This document shows, piece by piece, positions 49,005-64,000 of a DNA stretch of 64,000 nucleotides (its first letter is position 1; every line of letters starts with the position of its first letter). Source of the stretch: Carnegiea gigantea (lineage: Eukaryota > Streptophyta > Magnoliopsida > Caryophyllales > Cactaceae); NCBI GenBank assembly GCA_029747015.1, contig JAKOGI010000002.1:3072001-3136000 (forward strand), given 5' to 3'. The position numbers and the translations under genes were made by a program. The notes beneath the pieces were generated by a model, which saw only the letters and a program-made list of their open reading frames with translations, did no database searches and had not been told where the DNA came from.

Positions 49005-51346
49005 ATGGCTACAATGGATGATGATTCTGTTTCTGTACCTATTGAAGTGGACTCAAATGGGGATGAAGAGGTGGCTGAGATTGATAGCATGCCTGTTCAA
49101 AAGGCTGCTACTGTCCCAGCTGGTACTTATAAGCCAGTGGTTGATGGTAAGCCTCTTAAGCGCCAAAGGAAGCTCACCTCCAATGTTTGGGAACATTATG
49201 AATTTCTTCAACCTTCTGAAGATGGTAACTTGTTTTGCAAGTGTAAGAAATGTGGGCAAGTTTACCCTGGGGATAGCAAAAATGGAATTGGGAATTTGAG
49301 AAGGCATTTAAATATTTGTAAGAAAAGGAATTTTAGAGATATTGGTCAACTCCTTCTGGACAGTAGGTCTGGTTCCTTAGGGAATAGGCTTCCTGAGTTT
49401 GATTCAGAGGAATTTCGTAAACTTATGGTTGCATGCATTGTGAAACATGATTTAACTCTTCAGTTTTACGAATATGAGGGTGTGAGGGCCTTATTTTCGT
49501 ACTTAAACCTTGATGTTAAAGTGTTTACAAGGAGAACAACTAAAAGTGATGTGCTTAAGATGTTTTCACATGAAAGGAAAAGGTTGAAACAATACTTTCA
49601 CTCCGTCTCTTGTAGGGTTTCGTTTACATCAGATTGTTGGACTTTAATCAATACAGATGGGTTTATTTCACTTACTGCCCATTGTGTTGATCATAATTGG
49701 ACTTTGCACAAGAGGATTTTGAACTTTTCCCTATTGCCTCCTCCCCATAATGGTGTCTCTATAGCTGAAAAAATTCTTCTTCTTTTGAAAGATTGGGGGA
49801 TTGATAAGAAAGTTATGTGCTTGACTGTTGATAGTGCTTCATCAAATGATGTTTGTGTTGATATGTTGAAATGCCAGCTAAGGCTTTTGTGTGATGGTGA
49901 TTATTTTCATGTCTGTTGTTGTGCTCATATTCTGAAATTGATTGTGAAGGAGGGTTTAAAAGATATGGATGAGGCTGTTTATAAAATTAGAGAGTGTGTT
50001 AAGTATTGTAAAGGTTCTCAAGCTAGGAAACAACGATTTCTTGAATCAGTAAGGATGTGTGATCTTGTGTATACTAAAGGTTTGCGTTAGGATGTTTCAA
50101 CTAGATGGAACTCTATATTTTTAATGCTTGAAAGTGCTTTCTATTATAAGAAGGTGTTTAATCATTTAGAGGTGGTTGATGGAAACTTTGTTCATTGTCC
50201 AAGGCATGATGAATGGTCTAAGATTGAGAAACTTTGTGGTTTTTGAAAGTTTTTTATGAAGTGACGTGTGCATTTTCTGGGTCAAAGTATCCTACCTCGA
50301 ACCTCTATTTTCCTAATATTGTGAGAGTGAGAATCTTGTTGAAGGAGGAAATGGAAAAGGGAGATGGTCTTATGAGGACCATGGCAACCAGAATGTTTAC
50401 TAAGTTTGAGAAATATTGGGCTGAATTTAGCACTATTATGGCTATTGCCACCATTTTAGATCCTCAATACAAATTTCAGTTTGCTGAGTGGGCCTTTAAG
50501 AAGGTGTATGGGGCTGATCATGTGATTGAGTTGTCATTGTTGAAAGACAAGTTGTCTTGTTTGTTTGATGAGTACTTGAAAGGTGCAAAGGAGTCTGGTT
50601 CAGCTACTAACTTACCTTCTAGCATTGGCAAAGCTTCTATTGTGCGAGGTCCTTCCAATCCATGGATGGAGGTATAATTTTCTTTTATTGAATGAAGCTA
50701 TTGATTATGCCAACTTATTGTATTTGTTTTTATTTTTTAGTTTGAAATTTACTTATTGTCCTCTTTTAGGACTTTGATCAATATTCATGTGATGTGTCTA
50801 AAAATGTGCCTAAATCTGAGTTGGAGGTGTATTTGGAGGACAACAAACTGCCCCGTGTTGAGAATTTCGATGTTCTTCACTTTTGGAAAGAGAATAGGTT
50901 CCGATTTCCTATGCTTTCTCAAATGGCAAGAGATGTGTTGGCCATTCCCTTATCGACTGTTGCATCTGAATCTGCATTTAGTGTTGGGGGGAGAGTGCTT
51001 GATGCATATCGTAGTTCACTTAAGCCAGAAACAGTTGAAGCTATTATCTGCCTAAGGGATTGGCTATATAGTCAAGAAGGTGATGTTTCATTCTAATTTT
51101 AGTTATTGTTCAGTGTGTTTCAGGGTTTGTACATTTGGTTCATTAGTTGATTGTATAACTGATTTTGTTTTTTCCCCTTGTTGTCTTTTCACATTTGAAT
51201 CAGCACTTGTGGCAATGGAACACAACTTGGATGATTTGTGTGGCGATGTGATGAGCATGAACCTAAGAGATGAAGGAAGAACTTCTGTTGCATCCAAGAG
51301 TGAGGCTGGCAGTGGAGTTTGGCAAAAATCTGGGTTAGATAATTAG
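49005..51346 (+). pseudogene. Broken hAT transposase (RICESLEEPER type)
   Basis: Coding begins at ATG 49005 after a TTTCAG acceptor. The product has a BED zinc finger (about 49180-49330; C-x2-C and H-x4-5-H/C pattern), a RNase-H-like core and a C-terminal hATC dimerisation domain (50800-51070, PLSTVASESAFSVGGR). Introns with GT-AG ends lie at 50672-50769 and 51080-51203; the stop is at 51344-51346. The frame is broken by a TAG at 50088-50090, a TGA near 50244 and a one-base shift close to 50230-50245; the rest is open and little decayed. It is probably immobile unless served by a transposase elsewhere. Confidence 0.9.
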
Positions 51347-52572
51347 GTTGTGTTCTGTTCAATGCACTTGGTCTATTGATTCTTGGTTGTGGCTTGTTGC
51401 TGGTTTTTTGCCATAAATTCAGACAATTTAGCTTGTTCTGGGTTTGTACTTGAAGTAATTTATGACTTTTAGTAGTTGCTTGTTATTTGTAGCTCTTGGT
51501 CTGTAAAAACTAAGTTGGAGTAGCACTGTTGCTTGACTACTTGTTGAGTCCATTCTTTTGGATTATGCTTCTGCATTTGGGTGATTAGTGATGCACCCTA
51601 GTGGTTGGTGTGCAGTGTGCTGCAAGTTTAATGTCATTTTGCAGCTGGAAAGTTGTGTATTTGTGTGGGAAAATGCTTTTTTGGTTTGAATATTATGCTT
51701 CACTTAAACAGGTTGATGGTTAAACAGGTAACCCGAACCTAACCCGTTTTATCCGTTTACTTAAATGGGTTAGGTTCAGGTCAACCCGTTTAATTATTAA
51801 ACGGTTCAGGTTGGGATTTTCTGACCCGTTTATTAAACGGGTTGGTTTCAGGTTAGGGGGTATTCAGCCCGTTTAAGTTCGACATGAATACGAACCCTAC
51901 CCGACACGACACATTACCCAACTCTAATATGTCTTGCCACAAGACATTCTTAAGTATCTTACCTCATCATAATTTAACATATTTTATGATTTAAAATCAT
52001 AAATTTTTTAATGATTACACTTAATTATGAATTACTAACATTAAATATTCATCGGCTACGACGATAAATTATTAAATGATACCCTAATCGTATTAACCCT
52101 ATCCGTGAGTATATATGATACGCGTATTTTAGAAATGTGATAAATTATAGATAAAAAGATGATTTTATATAATTTATAAATTTAATATACTTATGCTATT
52201 TAACCTTACCCTTTTTTTAATTTAGAAACATAATAATATGATTTTTAAATTAAAATAAGACACTTATGAAGTGTCTTGTGGCAAGACACTTATTATTTTA
52301 CATTTAGTATATTTCGTTCTAGTAAAAAAACGATATAATAACTAATATGATATTTATAACTTTGCTTTTACACCCTAAAATATAGACCAATAGTAACTCA
52401 AATAGTCAAATTCCGTCAGTTACAAGTAACACTCAAAAGTCAAATCCGTAACACCACCCTCCTGCTGCGAACCCTCAAAAACACAAATCCAAACGAAGTG
52501 CGAGACGCGAAATCGGACCTGTCTCGTTATCTCTATCCTCAGAACAGGGCTTGGGGACAGAGAGAAACTTGA

Positions 52573-57700
<5,128 letters not shown>

Positions 57701-59300
57701 GAGTGAGTCTGAGACGTAATGAAACCGTACCTCTCCTATTCTAATTTAATGGCAATTTCAGCACTTGAGAAAAATCATCTCTTTTATTAGGTATCTTGTT
57801 CTATAGATTGCTTGTTTTAGGATCCGATAGAGCTTGTATTGGGATCGTTTTTTGGCAGATGGAGCCATGGAGGTTTCCATTTTCTTTTCCTTTTTTCTTG
57901 TTTGGGGGGGGGGGGGGGGGGGAAGAGATAGACTATAGAGGATTTTTCTGTATGAACTGTGAATGCGAGATTTGGCGGATACATCAGCATTTTGATATGT
58001 GGAGTACATTTTCCAGCTGGTCTTCTTTGACCGTTGGAAAAGATGGATCAATTTGTGAGCATCTGCTGAATTTCTTTGACCTGGACGTTTGCGCACCCCA
58101 GTTAGTTTGGTCTACCATAATAATTTTAGGTAGAGTGACAAAAGAAGTTACTGCAAATAAAAAGGAGGAGATTAAATGTCATTTCTATTTTTTAATTATA
58201 TCTTATGAATTGTTTAACAAATTGACTTAATTCACATGCTATAGGTTCATCACAAAAAAGAAAAAAGAAAAAAGAAGAAGAGATGTTATGACTAATAGTT
58301 TCAAATGGCCTGTCTTTATTTTAAATTTATTACACATTAAAGAGGTATTATAATTGATATTTGACAAGACAATGTCAATTTAAATTTTTATTAGTAAGGA
58401 CCAAAAAACTTGAGATGCAAATTGTAAGCAATGTCTAAGAGAGCAACATGTTGAGCTTTAACATAAGAACATGTAAAAATCTTACATCAATAAATTGCAT
58501 ATGCATATATCAATGGCCATGGGACTTTAATGACAAAATGAAATAAAAAATTGAACTCTTGATTATTTGGCATGAATTTTTTTAAATTTCAGAGGACACC
58601 ATACTTTACTATGAAATTAATACTGAAACAAATTAGATTTGGTTGAAATTTATTTATTGAAGATAATATTCAACTTTGGTTAAATCTAATTAGCAGTTAG
58701 AATATAACTTCCACGAAACTATATAAAGTACCAATTCTTATATGACCGAATATGCGAATATAAGTTTTTACATAAGATTATCTCATTAGATGTTGTACCC
58801 AAAATAATTTCAAATGTACGACATAAATTCTTGTACACTTTGTGTGAAAACAAAGAATATAGTATATTTCCAAAAGAATACTAATTTTGTATTTTATTTT
58901 AAAAATTTGTAATAACTACTAAATAATTGATTGTTCATTTTTGACAACGACACCAAATCACAAATATTTTTAGAAGCAATTTTTTTTTTGGGGGGGATGA
59001 TCAATATTTTTTCTATAATGGCTTTTCTTGCAAAAAATCATCCAAAATTAATAATTAATCATAATCATCCTTCCATAAAATCATAATAAGTTAGCTAAAA
59101 TGACTGATAAATACATTTATTAATAGTCACCCCAAAGAGTGAAGGCATGGATGTTATTTCACCATTTACCCCAAGAATTTGCAAGGGAAAAAAAAAAATA
59201 TAATAAAAGCCATTTATGATTTAATTTAACCGTAGGCTCTCTCTACAGTAGCTGAAGCATTTCACATTTACGACAAACGACCGTTATTACAAGGGCAAGC
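57701..59300. other. AT-rich intergenic region
   Basis: 3' UTR of GluRS, then about 1.4 kb of AT-rich DNA. A T3G19 tract lies at 57901-57922 and a T9G7 tract at 58981-58996. No gene seen. Confidence 0.5.
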
Positions 59301-59472
59301 TTTGACTTTGAGCGTCCCCTCCTCTTCCTCCTCCTCCTCCTCCTCTTCGCACGTGTCTGTCATTTACAAAATTCCCTCCGAATCCGATCACCATCTCCAT
59401 ATTCCCCCCATTCTCCCCATTTCTTCTCTTCTTCCTCCCCCATCTTTCTCTCTCCTCGATCCTCCATCTCCC

Positions 59473-59544
59473 ATGGCAGATTTGCAGATGCAGATGCTGA
59501 TCTCTCTGCTTCTCTTCTCTCCTAATTCCTCCATTGTTGCATAA
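59473..59544 (+). CDS. Upstream ORF (23 aa) before the BIG ARF-GEF start
   Basis: ATG at 59473 in context CCCATGGCA, a strong plant start, ends at TAA 45 bp before the main ATG. Reading begins MADLQMQMLISLLLF. If it lies in the transcript it would dampen translation of the main frame. Whether the transcript starts upstream of it is unknown. Confidence 0.4.
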   Translation: MADLQMQMLISLLLFSPNSSIVA

Positions 59545-59589
59545 TCTCTCTCGATCGATCGATCTCTCTCTCGATCGTCGAATTCATCA

Positions 59590-62500
59590 ATGCCGTCGTC
59601 GCGTCCTCCGACGCCGATCGGAGGCGCCACCAGGTGCGGGAGGGTGTTGGCCCCTGCCTACGACAAGATCATCAAGAACGCCGCTTGGCGGAAGCACAGC
59701 CACGTTGTTGCCGCCTGCAAATCCGCCATCGACAAGCTGCCAACCCTAGCCGACTTCCCTCCTCCCGCAGGTGGCCCGGCCGCCTACTCCTCCGCCATCC
59801 CCACCCTCGCCGCCGCCGACGCAGACGCCCTTCTCTCTCCTATCGCCCTCGCCGTCGCCACCGCCTCCCCCAGACTCCTTGACCCCGCCTTCGACGCTCT
59901 CTTCCGGCTCCTCTCTCGCAACATCCTCTCTTTCCACATCCAAACCATCAATTCGGGTTCCGACAACAATGACAAGAGTAATAATAACAAGTCGGACGGA
60001 ATTTCGAATTCCATCGCTTCTCAGCTCGTCGAATCGCTCTGTAAGTGTTGCAGCATCAAGGATGAGGAGATCGTGCTTTTCGCCATGAAGGTTCTCCTCG
60101 CTGCAGTGAGATCGCCGATTGTGGTTTTCCGAGGGGATTGTTTGAACCACATTGTCAAAACCTGTTACAATGTGTATCTGGGAGGGCTGAGTCCCACTTC
60201 CCAGATCTGTGCGAAGGCCGTCTTAGCACAGATGGTGTTGATTGTCTTCGCTAGGGTTGAGGAGGATTCAATATTTGCTAATAATTTCAAGATTGTTTCC
60301 GTGCCGGACTTACTGGAGTTCACGGATAAGAATTTGAATGATAGGAATTTGGTTCAGGTGGTTCAGAATCTTATCAATGAGGTTGTGGAGAGTAATAATG
60401 GGGCTGTCAAGATGATGATGGGGAATGATAAACCGCAAAGCGCGAATGATGATTACCCTGCCGGGACCAGAGCAAATGAGAAAGCTCAAGGTGAAGGAGG
60501 GGGAAATAATGGTGACACGAAACATGATGAGAAGCAGGGAGCATCTGGGCTGAGTGAGCTTCGAGAGGACGGCTTCATCCTGTTTAAGAACTTGTGTAAG
60601 TTGTCGATGAAGTTCTCACCCCAGGACCAGTCGGACGATCAGATTCTCCTTAAGGGGAAGATTCTATCATTGGAATTGCTAAAGGTTATCATGGATAATG
60701 GTGGCCCTGTTTGGCGCTCGGATGAGAGGCAAGTGCAGCCTTTTTCTTAATTTCTTCTCTATTGCTCTGTTAAAATTAGTGTTGGCACTTGGCTATTCAA
60801 ACTGTAGTTATTATTTTTTTAAATATTAGATTGTGTTAACCCTAAATGGAAATGTGCTTGTGAGGAACATGAGGGTCATTCTGGGTAGCAGTGTCTAGCA
60901 TTTTTTTATCTAGCAGAAGCATGAATTAGCCAAATGTTAGCAGTGGTAACTAATATTTGGACTAGCATCTTAAGTAGTCTTTATGATTTCACATAGTGTT
61001 CATGGAAAACTAATAAAATTAGGTTTCGGCCTTCCAAAACTTAGAATTTCATTCTTTTGGTTCAAAATACCTTCATTAGTTTTGCATTTGGCAAATCATC
61101 TATAACTTTTTCTATCAAGTTACATTTGTAAGTGAACCAAACTGCTAAATTTACTGAATACATTTCCTTCAATTTCTTAACTAAGTAGTTATCCGCTAAT
61201 TGGCTAAGCTGGTTCATTTATCTACTACTAAAACAACTGTCAGCATCTGCTATTCAAACTGTGAATTTTGCCAAACGAGGTCTAGGTCGTCCAGAAAAAG
61301 GGGTTCAGTATACAACATTGTAGTGGGGCAGCAAGTGAAGGACCGTAGTTAAAATGTTGAAAGGAGCCTACATGAAGTGAAGTTTCTGGGTGCCGAAGGC
61401 ATGATCAGTGTTAAGAAGTTCATTGATGGAAGCCTGCACTAGGGCTTGTGGCTGTTAATTGTGGAGCTCTTAAAGGCCATGCAGCTCAGAAGGGCAGCAA
61501 TAGGAAGGTATACGAACACTATGCACATAAATTTTCTCATTTATAAACATCCAATCCATGCTTTTGGCCACAATAAACAAGTGCGAGAACTAAAGGATCA
61601 CTGTTGTTCTGAAAGAAGAGTGCTTTAGCCCCATAAACAGGATTGTGGCTATAAAGAATTGTGCCCCTCAAAAAAAAAGGAATTGAAGAGGAGCCATAGA
61701 GTATTTTTAATATTATGAATACACAAATGGATTATGGTTAGTGTGAAGCCTCTTACTACTTTACGGAGATGGAGTTCTTAATAGGAACATAGCTTTGGCT
61801 TGTATTTGGAGTACTTAGATACATGGTAGGAAAGGTGAAGGATGTTGAAGCTGCGTTAAAAGTGCCTAAAAGGAGTACTAGTGCGCAGCTTAATAATGCC
61901 CCTTAGCTAACATGTGTGGGAGAAACAGAGTGTGCTAGAGACTTGTCATTTTGGACAAGAATGGGGTATATCTTCTTCAAGATGTGCGCAGGTGCAATAC
62001 TTTCAGTTTAAGAACAGATGCTGTCGAGGAACGGCACCAACGTAAAGCAGTAAGGTAACCTATTGTGCATGCTTATCCTTTTTTTTTTTAATTTTTCTCT
62101 TAATTTCTGAGGAATTGAGACACTTCCAAGGATTTTAAGTATGTGCTGATTATGCATAGAGATAATGTTTAATGATGTCAGAAACTTAAAGTGCATTTGC
62201 TTGACCTGGATGGTTGGTCATGATTTTTAAAAGTCATGAGATGTTGATATAGAGGAATTCATTTATCACTTGCTTTAGCTTCAAGGCTGAAAGTAGCTTC
62301 AAAAGCTACTTTTTTTTTCAGTTCTTTTTTTTTAAAAAAAATCCAACAGCAACACTGGCCATCTCAGTGCGGATTCCATCAAAGAGGTGTATGTGGAAAT
62401 CCAAACATACTTAGCCATACTATTGACAAGCGCAGATTACTCTAAAGCAGACTTTGTATGCAAGGGGGGGGTGTTTGCGAAGGTGAGGGGAGAGGAGGTC

Positions 62501-63085
62501 CATTTTATCAATTCATATAGCTTCAAGGTGGACTTGGGTTCACAAAACTTAAGTTCATTTCATAAATTCAATGTCTAAATGGAGGGGAGGAACTTGCATG
62601 CCTATTGACTCAACCCCTAAATTCTCTTTGGGGTGGTCACTGGTCAAGTTGGCCCTACAAACAGCTTTCCAGGAACCTGGTTTCTACTTCAAGCCATTAT
62701 TCCTTGGTAGCCTGTTGTGTTTGTTATTGATCGTAAAATAACGAGATATTTCCCCTTCTTGTTGCAGGTTTCTGAATAACATCAAACAATATCTCTGCTT
62801 GTCGTTGTTAAAGAACAGCGCATTGTCAGTAATGACTATCTTCCAACTTCTGTGTTCTATTTTTATGAGCTTGCTGTCTAAATTCAGATCAGGGTTAAAA
62901 TCTGAAATCGGAATTTTCTTTCCTATGCTTCTCCTTCGTGTCCTGGAGAACGTTCTTCAGCCTAGTTTTATACAAAAGATGACTGTCCTCAACCTTCTGG
63001 AGAAGATTTCCCAAGATCCACAGATAATCATTGATATTTTTGTCAACTATGACTGTGATGTTGATGCTCCAAACATCTATGAAAG
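59590..63085 (+). CDS. BIG-type ARF guanine-nucleotide exchange factor, N-terminal part (gene continues beyond the window)
   Basis: Exon 1 (59590-60728) and exon 2 (62768-63085) join in phase; no further exon is recognisable before 64000, so the Sec7 catalytic domain lies to the right. The N-terminus (GGATRCGRVLAPAYDKIIKN, then the AVRSPIVVFRGDCL, GGLSPTSQICAKAVLAQM and REDGFILFKNLCKLSMKF blocks) is the DCB/HUS region of plant BIG1-BIG4, large Golgi/TGN proteins that activate ARF GTPases for vesicle formation. Exon 2 continues with RFLNNIKQYLCLSLLKNSAL and VLENVLQPSFIQKMTVLNLL. The 2039-bp intron starts with GC (AG/GCAAGT), not GT. An Asn/Ser-rich insert (NDKSNNNKSDG) breaks the usual DCB spacing near residue 125. 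Confidence 0.93.
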
Positions 63086-64000
63086 GTATCTCCGATGACT
63101 CCTGAAGTTATCTTGCTTTTTATCTTTTTTTGGTGGCAAGGATTTTATCTTCCAAGTTTAGAGAGGCTTGTTATGAGTTATTCTGCAATGACCACTAGTT
63201 TACTTTTCATTTGAAGAGTGTCTTTGGATTCTCCACTGTCTGATTTTTTTTCGATTACACCCCGCCAATGGCATGTAAATTTATATAATTGTTTATGATT
63301 CTTCGAGCTATCTATTTCATATTGGGCATGTCTTGAGTAAACTACCGAGCTTAGACTCCACATGCAAAGCACTGCCCCAAAAAAGTACTAGCCATTTGGT
63401 ATATGCTTAAAGAGAAGTAAAATATTGAAACTTGAGTAGTAAATGATTGATATAGGCTAGACAATTTTATAGCTCAGCGAGGAAATAAAGCTCGTAGGAA
63501 CATGTGGCGCTATAAGATTTGCATGCCAGATCCAAAGAGGTTTGGTTTCGGGTTCTACTAGGTGCATGTCAAGAAGCCCCTCGTTCCTCTTGCATGTGTT
63601 ACTTCCAAGTTCCTTCCTGTATTACTCATTTGGTTGCTGCACTTCTATTTAACTTAACGTTTATTTGCTTAACCTATCCTATGTCCGTCGCTTCTCCTCT
63701 TTTAGTTGCATACACATTGACTTTCTCTAGTAATATCTCATTCGTTTTTTATATTTTATTAACACCACTGGTCTTGTATTTCTACGTTTGCTTCTTTCTA
63801 TGCTCTTCTTCTCAATGTATTTCCAAAGATTTTCCAACTCATCAAATACTTTAACCCGAGGAACTGAGGGTAGAGAATATTGAGGCAACACTCCCGTTCC
63901 TCCTACAGGGATAGCATGAGATATGCAGGGGGCATGCCTAGTGCCTTGGCTTGCGGCTTGTTAAGATTTGTGCTTTGTGGCATGCCCTAGATACTGTTGT
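63086..64000. other. Right edge: intron 2 of the BIG gene, no further exon seen
   Basis: An AT-rich stretch after the donor GTATCT at 63086. I looked for the next conserved BIG block and did not find it. No separate gene recognised. Confidence 0.5.

Larger units (their letters stand above)
47551..51926 (+). mobile_element. hAT-superfamily DNA transposon, 4.4 kb, transposase broken
   Basis: A perfect 8-bp duplication ATATGTCT (47543-47550 and 51927-51934) flanks inverted ends beginning TAGAGTTGG. Subterminal regions are packed with AACCCGTTTAA-type motifs in both orientations, about ten at each end, where hAT transposases bind. The leader (about 47940-48400) is CT-rich, has AACCCTAA motifs and at least one spliced-looking leader exon. 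An antisense host-gene fragment is at 48500-48670. Confidence 0.93.
47540..52290. mobile_element. MITE of about 370 bp (without its insert) split by the hAT element
   Basis: The inverted ends share TGTCTTGCCACAAGACA, itself nearly palindromic, then TTC.TAAGT.TCTTA. The right arm is at 52256-52289; the left arm lies at 47543-47550 plus 51935-51961, cut by the hAT insertion. The interior is AT-rich and non-coding. Family not determined. Confidence 0.68.

Noticed and set aside
59634..60150. Arg/Pro/Ser-rich frames on both strands over the BIG first exon
   Set aside because: Shadows of the GC-rich coding exon, whose true frame matches BIG proteins.

Overview
The window is nuclear DNA from a flowering plant, almost certainly a eudicot. 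It shows spliced genes with GT-AG introns, plant-only families (alpha-expansin, xylem papain-like protease, GH28 polygalacturonase), AT-rich intergenic DNA, and plant-type transposons (Copia, LINE, hAT, Tourist-like MITEs). The species cannot be told from the sequence. No rRNA, tRNA, CRISPR array or bacterial-type operon was seen.

Layout. 1-362: unassigned flank. 363-10642: a degenerate Copia element (plus strand) whose 3' LTR is split by a second, younger Copia element (5038-10614, minus strand); both have perfect 5-bp target duplications. 11184-13141 (-): plastid-type protein of unknown function. 14033-19233 (+): CMP-sialic-acid-transporter-like nucleotide-sugar transporter with a LINE tail in intron 11. 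19.3-23.2 kb: repeats, MITEs and one doubtful small ORF. 23646-26478 (-): organellar release-factor-like GGQ protein. 27438-28883 (+): XCP-type cysteine protease, with a decayed exon copy at about 30957-31104. 31335-33651 (-): polygalacturonase. 34552-36994 (-): small coiled-coil protein. 38543-39031 (+): small secreted or single-pass membrane protein. 41003-42501 (+): uncharacterised plant protein. 43.4-44.4 kb: a foldback element and a MITE. 44662-45943 (+): alpha-expansin. 47551-51926: an hAT transposon with a broken transposase and a captured antisense host exon, itself inserted in the terminal repeat of a MITE. 52594-57700 (+): organellar glutamyl-tRNA synthetase. 59590-63085 and beyond (+): N-terminal part of a BIG-type ARF guanine-nucleotide exchange factor, running off the right edge.

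The host genes are independent single-copy loci with no operon logic. Loose themes are organelle protein synthesis (release-factor-like protein, GluRS), Golgi traffic and sugar supply (nucleotide-sugar transporter, BIG ARF-GEF) and cell-wall or xylem work (XCP protease, polygalacturonase, expansin). The most unusual signals are in the mobile DNA. The inner Copia element lacks the usual tRNA primer site and instead has, next to its LTR, a 13-nt motif complementary to a stretch of its own LTR. The hAT element carries an antisense exon that looks like a DUF1635-type host gene. The BIG gene uses a GC-AG intron. Exon coordinates given here were derived by hand from splice signals, reading-frame phase and family knowledge, not from transcripts.
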